NCBI GenBank assembly: GCA_041687295.1
Contig: JAWLCG010000231.1
Coordinates: forward strand, 1 to 7,932
Length of the DNA stretch: 7,932 nucleotides
DNA from: JAWLCG01 sp041687295
Lineage (GTDB): Bacteria; Planctomycetota; Phycisphaerae; SM23-33; FEN-1343
Direction of reading: 5' to 3'
Both the position numbers and the translations under genes were made by a program. The notes under the pieces are model-generated. The model was not told the origin of the DNA. It saw only the letters and a program-made list of their open reading frames with translations, and searched no databases. Below, one piece after another: positions 1-6,276 of the stretch (its first letter is position 1; each line of letters begins with the position of its first letter).

Positions 1-49
1 CTCGCGGGGGCGGCTGTGCGTCCGCGTGCCGCACGGCCGCCCCCTCGAG
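1..49. terminator. Long GC-rich inverted repeat 3' of the ferritin-like gene, candidate terminator
   Basis: Arms at 6-20 and 30-44 pair over 15 positions with one discrepancy (T15 against G36). They are extended outward by CTCG (1-4) pairing with CGAG (46-49) across a C5/T45 mismatch. The loop is 9 nt (21-29). The element lies 22 bp beyond the stop codon of the minus-strand gene, where a terminator or a 3'-end-stabilising hairpin is expected. The T15/G36 discrepancy is a G-U wobble in plus-strand RNA and an A-C mismatch in minus-strand RNA, so it could also serve a plus-strand gene ending to the left of the window. No T-tract can be judged because the window edge cuts it off. Confidence 0.5.
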
Positions 50-70
50 GCTCTGGCGCAAGAGATTCGC

Positions 71-1300
71 CTACTTCGTGACCTTCTCCCGCGAGCGGAA
101 CCGTTCGACGGGATGGGGCCCCTCGGTCTCCATGCGGTAGTCCCGGCCGGTCTTCTCAATGTGCTGCTCGATGACCTTCTGGCTGGGCACCGTCGCGCCG
201 TCGCCGTTGACGCGGTGCTGGAAATCGTGGAACCGCGCCCCGGCCGGCAGCTCGCCGACGTTGACGAACTGGTCGTTGTACCCCGTCAGGTCGACCTGCT
301 CGGCGATGATCTGCCGGACGTACTCCTTGTTGGACTGGAACAGCGTCAGCTGCGGCAGCTCCTCGGGCAGCATGGCCGCGGGGTCCTTCTTGCCGTACTG
401 CCGCATCAGGTCGCAGGCGAACTTGAGGTGCTCAACCTCGCACTCCAGCGCGTGCTGCCAGTGCTTCTTGACGCGGTCGTCGACCTCGTGGCTCATGCAC
501 GAGTAGTAGAGGTAGCACTCGTTGTACTGGTGCATCACAAGCCGCTCGAACCACGACATCGTCGGGTCGGCCAGCGACTCGTAGTGCGTGACGTGCTGCT
601 CCTCGATCTGGGCGATCTCCTGGTAAAGCCCGCGCCCGTAGTGGTCCTGCAGCGTCGGGCCGATGTTCATGTAGAAGTTCATCGTCTGCTGCTCGGCGCA
701 GATGATGGTCTGCACGTGCATCTTGGTCAGGATGTCGGCCGTCTTGGCATCGTAGCCGTGCCGCGGCGAGTCGAAGGGGTGGCGGTGCTCCAGGATCGTG
801 GGCCGGCCGGGCATGATCTCCGTCAGCTCCCGCGTCACGTCGGAAGCCTCGCGGTCCTCCAGCCGACCCATGAGATTGGCGTAGCGGTAGAGGTGATCGA
901 AGTCCTCGATCAGGGCGAAGTCCAGGGCGGCCTTGACGTAGGGGTCCGGCACCGTCCGCGCCAGCCAGGCCGTCAGGTCCACGGCCACCTGCTCGTAGCC
1001 GATCGTCACCGCCAGCGGCGACTCGTCGCCGGGGATCATCCAGTTGACCATCTTCTGCTGCTGCTGCTCGAGCCGCCGCAGCATCGCCAGCTGCTGGCGC
1101 AGCTCCGCGTCGGTGGTGTGGCGGGCCATCTGGTGCATGAAGATGACCGCCTCCACCTCGATGCCGTTCATCAGGATGCCCCGCGTCCGCGTGTACGGGT
1201 GCACCTTCTCCTTGTCGTAAGGCTTGACGTTGAGCTGCTTCCAGTTGATCACCTGATCTTCAAGCGCTATGCCCTTCTCCGCCAGTGGATTGAAACCCAT
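71..1300 (-). CDS. Tandem ferritin-like (di-iron carboxylate) protein, 409 aa
   Basis: I read this as a soluble protein of two consecutive four-helix ferritin-like units. The C-terminal unit has the full di-iron signature: E203 on the first helix, E233xxH236 on the second, E261 on the third and E288xxH291 on the fourth, about 28 residues apart. The N-terminal unit repeats the spacing with E50, E78, E103 and E132, but has Q81 where the ExxH histidine belongs, and ends in E132-D-F-D-H136. Known members of this superfamily store iron, reduce peroxide or oxidise substrates; which applies here cannot be seen. There is no signal peptide or membrane segment. I chose the ATG at 1300 (protein starts MGFNPLAEKG) because purine-rich AGGGGA lies 6 nt upstream. 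A 433-aa alternative from a TTG at 1372 would add a low-complexity stretch and would begin at about the predicted transcription start. The Gln run at residues 79-82 is part of a helix. The fold is likely; the role is unknown. Confidence 0.85.
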   Translation of the reverse strand: MGFNPLAEKGIALEDQVINWKQLNVKPYDKEKVHPYTRTRGILMNGIEVEAVIFMHQMARHTTDAELRQQLAMLRRLEQQQQKMVNWMIPGDESPLAVTIGYEQVAVDLTAWLARTVPDPYVKAALDFALIEDFDHLYRYANLMGRLEDREASDVTRELTEIMPGRPTILEHRHPFDSPRHGYDAKTADILTKMHVQTIICAEQQTMNFYMNIGPTLQDHYGRGLYQEIAQIEEQHVTHYESLADPTMSWFERLVMHQYNECYLYYSCMSHEVDDRVKKHWQHALECEVEHLKFACDLMRQYGKKDPAAMLPEELPQLTLFQSNKEYVRQIIAEQVDLTGYNDQFVNVGELPAGARFHDFQHRVNGDGATVPSQKVIEQHIEKTGRDYRMETEGPHPVERFRSREKVTK

Positions 1301-1378
1301 GGCACGTCCCCTTTTGGTGTGAATGTGTGGATCCCGGGCGAAAGGCGAAACAACTCCCCCTTCCCCCGACAACAGGCT

Positions 1379-1407
1379 ATTTTAGGGACAGTTTCTCCCC
1401 CGGACAA
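1379..1407 (-). promoter_or_regulatory. Candidate sigma-70-type promoter of the ferritin-like gene
   Basis: On the minus strand, TTGTCC (1407-1402) and TAAAAT (1384-1379) are separated by exactly 17 bp. The -10 hexamer matches TATAAT at five of six positions and the -35 matches TTGACA at four of six. It is one of few AT-rich spots in this GC-rich gap. Transcription would begin near 1372, giving a leader of about 70 nt before the ATG at 1300, and would leave the upstream TTG alternative start untranslated. Confidence 0.35.
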
Positions 1408-1432
1408 GGCATCCCCCCTCGGGCGGGCCATC

Positions 1433-1507
1433 CCCAAGCCCACGGAATGCCTTCCGTGGGCATCGGGGCGGGCCGTCCCCTCGCGGCCCAACGCACCCAC
1501 CGGCCCG
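1433..1507. repeat. Dispersed palindromic repeat, copy 1 (hairpin 1438-1461)
   Basis: A perfect 10-bp stem, GCCCACGGAA (1438-1447) with TTCCGTGGGC (1452-1461), closes a 4-nt loop TGCC. Flanking sequence matches the second copy at 4614-4689 over roughly 70 bp: the preceding CCCAA, a GGCGGGCC block after the hairpin, and the 11-mer AACGCACCCAC further on. Both copies lie in the same orientation 3' of a minus-strand gene, here the sulfatase, with the hairpin about 62 bp past its stop. No T-tract follows the stem on either strand, so a plain intrinsic terminator is unlikely. It resembles REP/MITE-type intergenic elements; the family name is not known to me. Confidence 0.75.
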
Positions 1508-1523
1508 ATGGGCAAACGGGCTA

Positions 1524-3032
1524 CTACCGGGCCACCTGCCAGTCGAACTGTTCGAGGTACTGGCGGTGCCACTTGGGGTCCAGCGGGTCCTCGCTGCGGA
1601 CGCACCACTCGAAGAGCCTCAGCCGAAGCCCGTCGCGCGTGGCCGCGTGCTCAGGGTTGGCCGCGAGGTTGTGCCACTCCCGCGGGTCGGCCTGCAGGTC
1701 GTAGAGCTCCTCGAAGCCGTCCACGAACCAGATGTACTTCCACCGGTCGGTGCGGATCATCTTCACGAAGTCGCCCGGCACGTTGAACGGGGCCGACCAG
1801 CACAGCGGATGGCCCGGCGTTTCGTGATTGGCCTGCCAGTCGGCGACGAACTCGTCGGGCGTCTGGTAGCGGTTGACGAAGTGTGGCGGGCAGATCTCGG
1901 CGTGGACCGTGTCCTTATGGCTGTCCGTCGTGCCCTCCAGCAGGCCGCGGAAGCTGACGCCCTGACAGCCGAAGGGAACCTCCAGGCCGCACAGCTCCAG
2001 CAGCGTCGGGTAGAGGTCGACCTGCTCGACCATCGTGCCCTCGACCGCGCGGACCTTGACGTGCCCCGGCCAGCGGACCAGGCACGGCACGTGCAGCAGG
2101 CAGTCCAGCAGCACGAGGTCCTTCTTGCACATGTCGTGCTCGAAGTTGAAGTCGCCATGGTCGGCCGTGAAGACCACGATGGTGTCCTCGCGCAGGCCCG
2201 CCTCGTCCAGGGCCGCCAGGATCCGCCCCACCTGCTCATCGACGAACGACACCATCGCGCTGTAGACGGCCACGTAGTGGCGCTTGTCGCGCTCGGTGGC
2301 GTCGAGCGAGCCCTGCACCCGCTGCTTGATGCGGAACCGCGGGGCCTTGGCGTCCAGGTCGCCCTCGTGGGTCGGGTGCAGGCGAATAGCGTCGAGGGGG
2401 TAGTCGGCCTCGAAGCGGCGCGGGGCGATGTGCGGGGCGTGCGGGTCGGTGAACGATACGGTCAGGCAGAAGGGCTCCTCGGTCGACGCCTCGCGGAGGA
2501 AGCGGATCGCGCTGTCGCCGTTCATGCCGGTATCGGTGACGGCGTCGTCGAAGTCGTGCCAGGCCGCCGACGCCCAGCTGGCCACGGTCCGCAGCTTGGT
2601 GCCCTGGGCCTTCTTGAACTTCAGGTAGGCCTCGCGCTGGCTGCCGGGCTGCACGTCGCGGCGGGTCTCCTCGGTGTCCACGTAGTCGAAGTTGGCGAAC
2701 TCGGCCCCCTCCAGCAGGTGGTTCTTGCCCACGTACCCCAGCCGATAGCCGCCCTGCTTGAGCACCTTGAACAGGTGCGGCTCGTGGCGGTCGAGGCGGG
2801 TGTGGTTCTCGCGCACGCGATGGCTGTGCGGGTAACGCCCGCTGAAGATATTGCACCGCGAGGGCACGCAGACCGGCGACTGCGTGAAGAACCGCCGCAG
2901 GTCCGCCCCCTCGCCCCCAAGGCGGTCGAGGTTCGGCGTCCGCGCCTGCCCCCCGTGCGCGCTCATGGCGTCGAACCGCTGCTGGTCGGTCATGATGAAC
3001 AGAATGTTGGGACGGCGTGGTGTGTCGGTCAT
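1524..3032 (-). CDS. Type I sulfatase (formylglycine-dependent), cytoplasmic form, 502 aa
   Basis: Family S1 sulfatases hydrolyse sulfate esters using a formylglycine made from a Cys or Ser in a C/S-x-P-S-R motif. Here the motif is C55-V-P-S-R59 inside QSPVCVPSRC. Other family landmarks are PNILFIMTDQQR (metal ligand D16, followed by Q17 where many sulfatases have a second Asp), GKNHL at 102-106 (K103, H105), FTDPHAPH with D196 and H198, and FTADHGD with D291 and H292 as late metal ligands. About 500 aa is normal for the family. No signal peptide is visible, unlike many planctomycete sulfatases, so the protein probably acts in the cytoplasm; no activating formylglycine enzyme is in the window. 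The substrate cannot be told; choline-sulfatase-like and phosphonate-hydrolase-like members share the DQ form. The gene ends in two consecutive TAG codons (1526-1521). The start at 3032 has only a weak GGAAG 4 nt upstream, and the leader carries ACCTCCTT, the anti-Shine-Dalgarno sequence itself. Confidence 0.95.
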   Translation of the reverse strand: MTDTPRRPNILFIMTDQQRFDAMSAHGGQARTPNLDRLGGEGADLRRFFTQSPVCVPSRCNIFSGRYPHSHRVRENHTRLDRHEPHLFKVLKQGGYRLGYVGKNHLLEGAEFANFDYVDTEETRRDVQPGSQREAYLKFKKAQGTKLRTVASWASAAWHDFDDAVTDTGMNGDSAIRFLREASTEEPFCLTVSFTDPHAPHIAPRRFEADYPLDAIRLHPTHEGDLDAKAPRFRIKQRVQGSLDATERDKRHYVAVYSAMVSFVDEQVGRILAALDEAGLREDTIVVFTADHGDFNFEHDMCKKDLVLLDCLLHVPCLVRWPGHVKVRAVEGTMVEQVDLYPTLLELCGLEVPFGCQGVSFRGLLEGTTDSHKDTVHAEICPPHFVNRYQTPDEFVADWQANHETPGHPLCWSAPFNVPGDFVKMIRTDRWKYIWFVDGFEELYDLQADPREWHNLAANPEHAATRDGLRLRLFEWCVRSEDPLDPKWHRQYLEQFDWQVAR

Positions 3033-3072
3033 GGTGCTTCCGAAGGAGGTTAGGGGGTTGATTGGTTAACTC

Positions 3073-3088
3073 GTCACTGCGTCACTGC
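3073..3088. repeat. Two tandem copies of GTCACTGC
   Basis: An 8-bp unit, GTCACTGC, occurs at 3073-3080 and again at 3081-3088, followed by GT as the start of a third unit. It lies in the leader of the sulfatase gene, 40 to 56 bp upstream of its ATG. A possible -10 hexamer TACAAT on the minus strand (3101-3096) is just upstream, without a convincing -35. Whether the repeat is regulatory or simple slippage sequence cannot be decided. Confidence 0.5.
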
Positions 3089-3116
3089 GTAAGACATTGT
3101 ACGGCATCTTCTCCAA

Positions 3117-3163
3117 GCCCACGGATGGAGCGGCGAGCGGAGCGAGTCGCGCAATCTGTGGGG
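3117..3163. repeat. Divergent copy of the palindromic repeat with an enlarged loop
   Basis: The left arm GCCCACGGAT (3117-3126), preceded by CCAA, is identical to the left arm of copy 2. The right arm ATCTGTGGG (3154-3162) pairs with it over nine positions with one G-T pair. Instead of the 4-nt loop of the other two copies, 27 nt separate the arms, an AG/CG-rich segment (3127-3153) with internal GCG-type repeats. I read it as the same family with a loop insertion or a related subfamily. The AACGCACCCAC tail of the full copies is absent. Confidence 0.55.
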
Positions 3164-3201
3164 GCCGTCACGGCGCGCCCGTCGTCGTCTCCGGCGCCTC
3201 G

Positions 3202-3232
3202 AAAATCCCAAATCAAAAATCAAAAATCAAAA
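3202..3232 (-). repeat. 7-bp-period AT-rich repeat overlapping the URO-D stop, stops in all three frames
   Basis: Read on the minus strand, the stretch repeats TTTTTGA-like units and ends in TTTGGGATTTTC. TGA triplets start at 3229, 3222 and 3215, exactly 7 bp apart. Since 7 is one more than a multiple of three, the three stops fall in three different reading frames. The first is the actual stop codon of the URO-D gene. The run is strikingly AT-rich against its surroundings. Similar AAATCAAAAATC-type runs are, from memory, common between genes in planctomycete and cyanobacterial genomes; I could not verify that here. Confidence 0.75.
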
Positions 3233-4348
3233 CGCCATCCTCCGCCAGCCCTGCCTGTCGGGCGTGCGCGGCTCCAGGCCGAGGATCTCTCGGCCGGTGT
3301 CGACGTAGTAGCGGTAGTTCTCCAGCGGCGTGCCGTTGGGGATGCGGTGGTCCAGGCCGAAGACCATGCCGCCCTGCCGCATCAGCGGCTGGAGCTTGTA
3401 CTCGAGCTCGCGGCGGATGGCGGCCTTGTCCTGCCGCAGGACGTGCTTGTCGATGCCGCCCCGCATCGCCAGGCGACGGCCGTACTGCTGCCGCAGCTGC
3501 ACCACGTCTACGCCGGCGGCGGGCTCCATGGGGTGCATGGCCGTCAGGCCCGCGTCCATCAGCGGCTCGAGGATCGCGTTCATGTTGCCGTCGGAGTCCA
3601 TCTCGAAGATCCGCGTGCCCCGCTCGGCCAGCAGGTCCCAGACGCCGCGGAAGTACGGGGCCGCGAACTCCGTGATCTGGCGGGGCCCCCACAGCGGCCC
3701 GCTCTTGCCGGCCATGTCTTCATGCACGCTGAGCTGGTCGATGGTCACCGCGCGGCTGATCGGCTCGAGCACCCGCCGGGCGGTGTCGGCCAGCGTGTCC
3801 AGCACGTCGTGGACCAGCTCGGGCTGCTCGTAGGGGGCCACGCAGGCCAGCTCCTCGCCCATCAGCTCGCGGAGGGTGTCGTAGGCGCCGCCGATGCCGG
3901 CGACGACCAGCTCGCCCCGCTGCTGGGCGGCGCGGGCGGCGCGGGCGGCGTCGAGGTCGACCCGGTCCTCGTGGAAGGCGAACAGCGGCTTGAGGGCCCG
4001 CCAGTCGTCCATCGTCTTGACCGGGAAGTCCAGCGGCAGGGCGATGGTGGCCACGCCCTTGATGAGTTTGGTGGTTCGGCCCAGGTAGTCGCGTTCGATG
4101 CGGTACTCGGCCGTCTCCTCGATCAGCTCAGCCGGCCGACCGCCGCGCGGGCCGGTGTGGGCGCCGCAGCGGGCGACGGGCACGTAGTCCCAGTCGAAGG
4201 CGACCATGTCGATCTCGGCCTGGCTGGCGCCCTGGCGGCGCCACTGCTCCTCCAGGCCGATCAACGGCCCGAACAGCTCCACGAACATGGGCCGGGGAGC
4301 CTGGCCGAAGGTCATCAGGTCGAGGTACGACTCACGCGTCCACTGCAT
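3227..4348 (-). CDS. Uroporphyrinogen-decarboxylase-family protein, non-canonical active site, 373 aa
   Basis: The protein has the TIM-barrel pattern of the URO-D superfamily (HemE, and the corrinoid methyltransferases MtaA/CmuA). Family-like segments are HEDMAGKSGPLWGP (209-222), a strand ending FEMDSDGN (249-255), HPMEPAAGVD (272-281), RGGIDKHVL (296-304), and GLDHRIP (331-337) before PLENYRYYV. It lacks the N-terminal Arg-rich RQAGR loop of true HemE. Where MtaA-type methyltransferases carry the zinc-binding HxC motif it has D251-S-D253-G. It is therefore unlikely to be a haem-synthesis enzyme and may act in methyl transfer or an unknown reaction. I chose the ATG at 4348 (MQWTRESYLD) because GGAGAG lies 5 nt upstream and homologous-looking sequence begins there. 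A longer reading from 4447 would run through a large palindrome and give low-complexity protein. The stop lies inside an AT-rich repeat. Neighbours give no pathway. Confidence 0.88.
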   Translation of the reverse strand: MQWTRESYLDLMTFGQAPRPMFVELFGPLIGLEEQWRRQGASQAEIDMVAFDWDYVPVARCGAHTGPRGGRPAELIEETAEYRIERDYLGRTTKLIKGVATIALPLDFPVKTMDDWRALKPLFAFHEDRVDLDAARAARAAQQRGELVVAGIGGAYDTLRELMGEELACVAPYEQPELVHDVLDTLADTARRVLEPISRAVTIDQLSVHEDMAGKSGPLWGPRQITEFAAPYFRGVWDLLAERGTRIFEMDSDGNMNAILEPLMDAGLTAMHPMEPAAGVDVVQLRQQYGRRLAMRGGIDKHVLRQDKAAIRRELEYKLQPLMRQGGMVFGLDHRIPNGTPLENYRYYVDTGREILGLEPRTPDRQGWRRMAF

Positions 4349-4392
4349 GGGGTCTCTCCGTCCGGGGGCCGCTCCGAAAGCAGGGCACCCCA

Positions 4393-4458
4393 GTAGGGCG
4401 GGCACGGCCCGCCGGGGCGGCGCCGGGCGCCATCGACGGCGGGCCATGCCCGCCCTAC
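4393..4458 (-). repeat. 21-bp inverted repeat with nested hairpin in the URO-D leader
   Basis: Arms at 4393-4413 and 4438-4458 are complementary at 20 of 21 positions, beginning GTAGGGCGGGC and ending GCCCGCCCTAC. The single discrepancy (C4405 against A4446) becomes a G-U wobble in minus-strand RNA, so an unbroken 21-bp stem forms only in the URO-D mRNA direction. The 24-nt loop contains GGCGCC (4419-4424), G, GGCGCC (4426-4431), which can form its own small hairpin. The element ends 44 bp upstream of the URO-D ATG, so it may be a leader structure, a 3' element of the upstream gene, or a mobile intergenic palindrome. Confidence 0.7.
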
Positions 4459-4613
4459 GGCAGAGCCCGTCTTCATCGCCTGTGTGCGGTCAGGGGCCGA
4501 ACGCCCATCTCCGTGGGCCGGTGGACCATGATAGCCGCCCGCCCCGCCCCCGTCGAGGCGCCACATGCCGACCCTCCCCGTCGAGGTCGGGCACCCGAAA
4601 AGGTGGCGCTCGG

Positions 4614-4689
4614 CCCAAGCCCACGGATTGCCATCCGTGGGCATCTCGGCGGGCCACGCCTGTCGGGGCACAACGCACCCACAGGTCCA
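4614..4689. repeat. Dispersed palindromic repeat, copy 2 (hairpin 4619-4642)
   Basis: The perfect 10-bp stem GCCCACGGAT (4619-4628) with ATCCGTGGGC (4633-4642) closes the same TGCC loop as copy 1. Relative to copy 1 the loop-closing A-T pair is replaced by T-A, so both arms changed together and pairing is kept. The downstream GGCGGGCC block and AACGCACCCAC are shared with copy 1, separated by a 13- to 14-nt segment that is less conserved. It lies 3' of the minus-strand lipoprotein gene, with the hairpin 113 bp past the stop codon. Confidence 0.75.
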
Positions 4690-4727
4690 ACAGGTAGTTG
4701 AGGGACCCAACGGGACGCTTTTCCCCA

Positions 4728-4744
4728 GCCGGACTGCGTCCGGC
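4728..4744. repeat. Perfect 7-bp hairpin just 3' of the lipoprotein gene
   Basis: GCCGGAC (4728-4734), loop TGC, GTCCGGC (4738-4744). The stem begins 11 nt after the lipoprotein stop codon in the minus direction. It is followed there by TGGGGAAAAGCG rather than a T-run, so it is not a standard intrinsic terminator; it may protect the mRNA 3' end or be another dispersed palindrome. Two CTACGG direct repeats flank the stop codon next to it (4745-4750, 4756-4761). Confidence 0.5.
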
Positions 4745-4755
4745 CTACGGTTCCG

Positions 4756-6156
4756 CTACGGCCCCTCGCCGGCGGGCTGGGTGGCGGGCGAATCGGCCAG
4801 GGCGTCGCGTAGCAACCTGGCGCCGGCCTGGAGCCACTCGTCGGCCTGTTCGGCTTCGAGGAACTGGCCAAGGTGTGCCCACAGGTCGGCGGGGCCGGCG
4901 AGGGCGGCAAGCTCGCTGTCCCACCGGCGGGCCTCGTCGGCGGTCAGACTGCTGTACCACACGCTGTAGGCCAGCAGCTGACCGCCCGTCAGGCGGACCT
5001 CGCCGAGCAGACGCCGCTGGGCCTGATCGTCCGGCTCGGCCCAGACGGCGTAGAGCACCCGCGGCCAGGCCTGCTCGGACGGGGCGGACGACTCCCACAC
5101 CACCGCCCCGGCCTGGGCGTCCCACTGGCCGTTGGTCTCGATCGGCTCGCCCGGCAGGGCCAGGCGAACCCTCAGCCCGTCGATAAAGCCGGCCAGGTCT
5201 CCGCCCGGCGTCAGCAGGCCGGCCAGCATGTCGGCCAACTCGTCGGGCGGCTGGGGTGCGGCCGCGGGCTCGGCGTCCCTGATTTGTGCGCCGGCTGGCC
5301 AGAGCGTCGCCTGCACCCGTCGCCACGCGTGGGGGTGGGCCTGCAGGAACCCCTGCCACGATTGCCGGGCCCGCTCGGCCGAGGCCAGGAACCCCAGGGA
5401 CTCGGGTATGCCCTGCTCAACGCCCATGCGCCCGGCCAACAGCCGTTGCAGGTAGGGCAGCAGGCCCGCCAGCCCTTGCTGCCCGACGGCCCGCGCCAGG
5501 GCGGGCGCATCGGGCAGGCGGACGTAGCCCCGCTCGATGGCCAGCTGCACCGCGTGGGCCAGCAGCGTGTGCTCGGCCGGCGGATGGCCCAGCGAGACCC
5601 ACAGGTCCGCCCCCACGTACGACCGCAGGGCCAGGTCCTTCAGGTCGCGCCGCACGTCGGTGTCCAGCCAGGCCCGCAACGGCCGCCAGCCGGGCTCGTC
5701 GGCCAGCTCCCAGCCCAGCCAGGCGACCCACAGGTCCATCGACGCGTCCGCCCGCGCCAGCACGGCCTCGACCCGCTGGGCCTGGGCCAGCTGCCCGCCC
5801 AACCGCTCCAGGTAGACCGCCCCACTGCCCAGAGGCGACTCGTAGCGGACGTACTGCCCCGCGCCGAGGTCGGCCGGCATGTCCGGGCCGAACGCGCCCG
5901 ACAGCACCGTCACGCCGCGGGCCGGGTCCTGCGCCCGCTGCGGGTAGTGCGCGGCGAACTCCGCCAGCCGCTCAGCCGGCACATCGACGTTCGTTCGGCT
6001 GACGGTGCCGGCCTCGTCGGTCGTCTCGCGAACCGTATACACCGACAGCTCCCGATGCATCAGCCCGCCCCGCGGGGCCAGCGAAAGCTCGAAAACCGTC
6101 TGATCGCACCCCGCCAGCAGGAACAGAACCGCGGCAGCGCCGAGCATGCCCTTCAT
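4756..6156 (-). CDS. Hypothetical lipoprotein, 466 aa
   Basis: The N-terminus is a clear lipoprotein signal peptide: short basic start (MKG), hydrophobic stretch, and lipobox L14-A-G-C17, so the mature protein would start at lipid-modified C17. Residue +2 is Asp (D18), which in Enterobacteria marks retention in the inner membrane; whether that rule holds in this organism is unknown. The remainder is soluble, Ala/Leu/Trp-rich and mostly helical in appearance, with a Trp-dense segment MDLWVAWLGWEL near residue 140 and a Pro-rich gap between two halves near 300. No family or catalytic motif was recognised. It may be a lineage-specific envelope protein. The start is firm: AAGGAGG (6171-6165) lies 8 nt before the ATG, the best ribosome binding site in the window. 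The extreme C-terminus (DSPATQPAGEGP) is disordered. The gene is separated from FHA upstream by 229 bp with a terminator candidate, so it is probably transcribed alone. Confidence 0.88.
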   Translation of the reverse strand: MKGMLGAAAVLFLLAGCDQTVFELSLAPRGGLMHRELSVYTVRETTDEAGTVSRTNVDVPAERLAEFAAHYPQRAQDPARGVTVLSGAFGPDMPADLGAGQYVRYESPLGSGAVYLERLGGQLAQAQRVEAVLARADASMDLWVAWLGWELADEPGWRPLRAWLDTDVRRDLKDLALRSYVGADLWVSLGHPPAEHTLLAHAVQLAIERGYVRLPDAPALARAVGQQGLAGLLPYLQRLLAGRMGVEQGIPESLGFLASAERARQSWQGFLQAHPHAWRRVQATLWPAGAQIRDAEPAAAPQPPDELADMLAGLLTPGGDLAGFIDGLRVRLALPGEPIETNGQWDAQAGAVVWESSAPSEQAWPRVLYAVWAEPDDQAQRRLLGEVRLTGGQLLAYSVWYSSLTADEARRWDSELAALAGPADLWAHLGQFLEAEQADEWLQAGARLLRDALADSPATQPAGEGP

Positions 6157-6276
6157 GGCCCGGGCCTCCTTCCCCCGCTATCGGCCGATCCCCTGGGCCG
6201 GCCCTTCCGTCGCCATAGCCTACCGCCGCCGAACCCGCGACGAAAGCCTTTGGCCCGGGCAAAGGTGGGATGTACG

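Larger units (their letters stand above)
4349..4755. other. 407-bp gene-free interval packed with short palindromes
   Basis: No reading frame here looks protein-coding. From the URO-D start outward it holds the URO-D ribosome binding site (GGAGAG, minus, 4359-4354), a 66-bp nested inverted repeat (4393-4458), and a short imperfect hairpin at 4503-4518 (GCCCAT/GTGGGC, loop CTCC) that looks like a remnant of the palindromic repeat family. Next come an 11-bp direct repeat CCCCGTCGAGG at 4548-4558 and 4576-4586, the full palindromic repeat copy 2 (4614-4689), and a small perfect hairpin (4728-4744) just past the lipoprotein stop. I could not pick out a convincing promoter for URO-D among these. 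The region looks like an accumulation site for intergenic elements. Confidence 0.6.

Noticed and set aside
26..1786. 586-aa plus-strand open frame opposite the ferritin-like gene
   Set aside because: It is antisense to a gene with clear conserved residues and reads as Val/Leu/Arg/His-rich low-complexity protein, as expected for the complement of GC-rich coding DNA.
1566..3053. 495-aa plus-strand open frame opposite the sulfatase
   Set aside because: The minus strand encodes all sulfatase motifs; the plus frame has no recognisable domain and is a mirror of codon bias.
3062..4396. 444-aa plus-strand frame from a TTG preceded by a perfect AAGGAGGT at 3043-3050
   Set aside because: The Shine-Dalgarno match is tempting, but the frame is antisense to the URO-D gene, crosses repeats, and has low-complexity composition.
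4548..4586. Two CCCCGTCGAGG direct repeats as a possible CRISPR or regulator array
   Set aside because: Only two short copies 28 bp apart, with no further repeat or cas gene; chance similarity in GC-rich DNA is likely.
4728..4744. Intrinsic terminator of the lipoprotein gene
   Set aside because: The stem is only 7 bp and is followed by GGGGAAAAG rather than a T-run on the transcribed strand; it is kept only as a hairpin.
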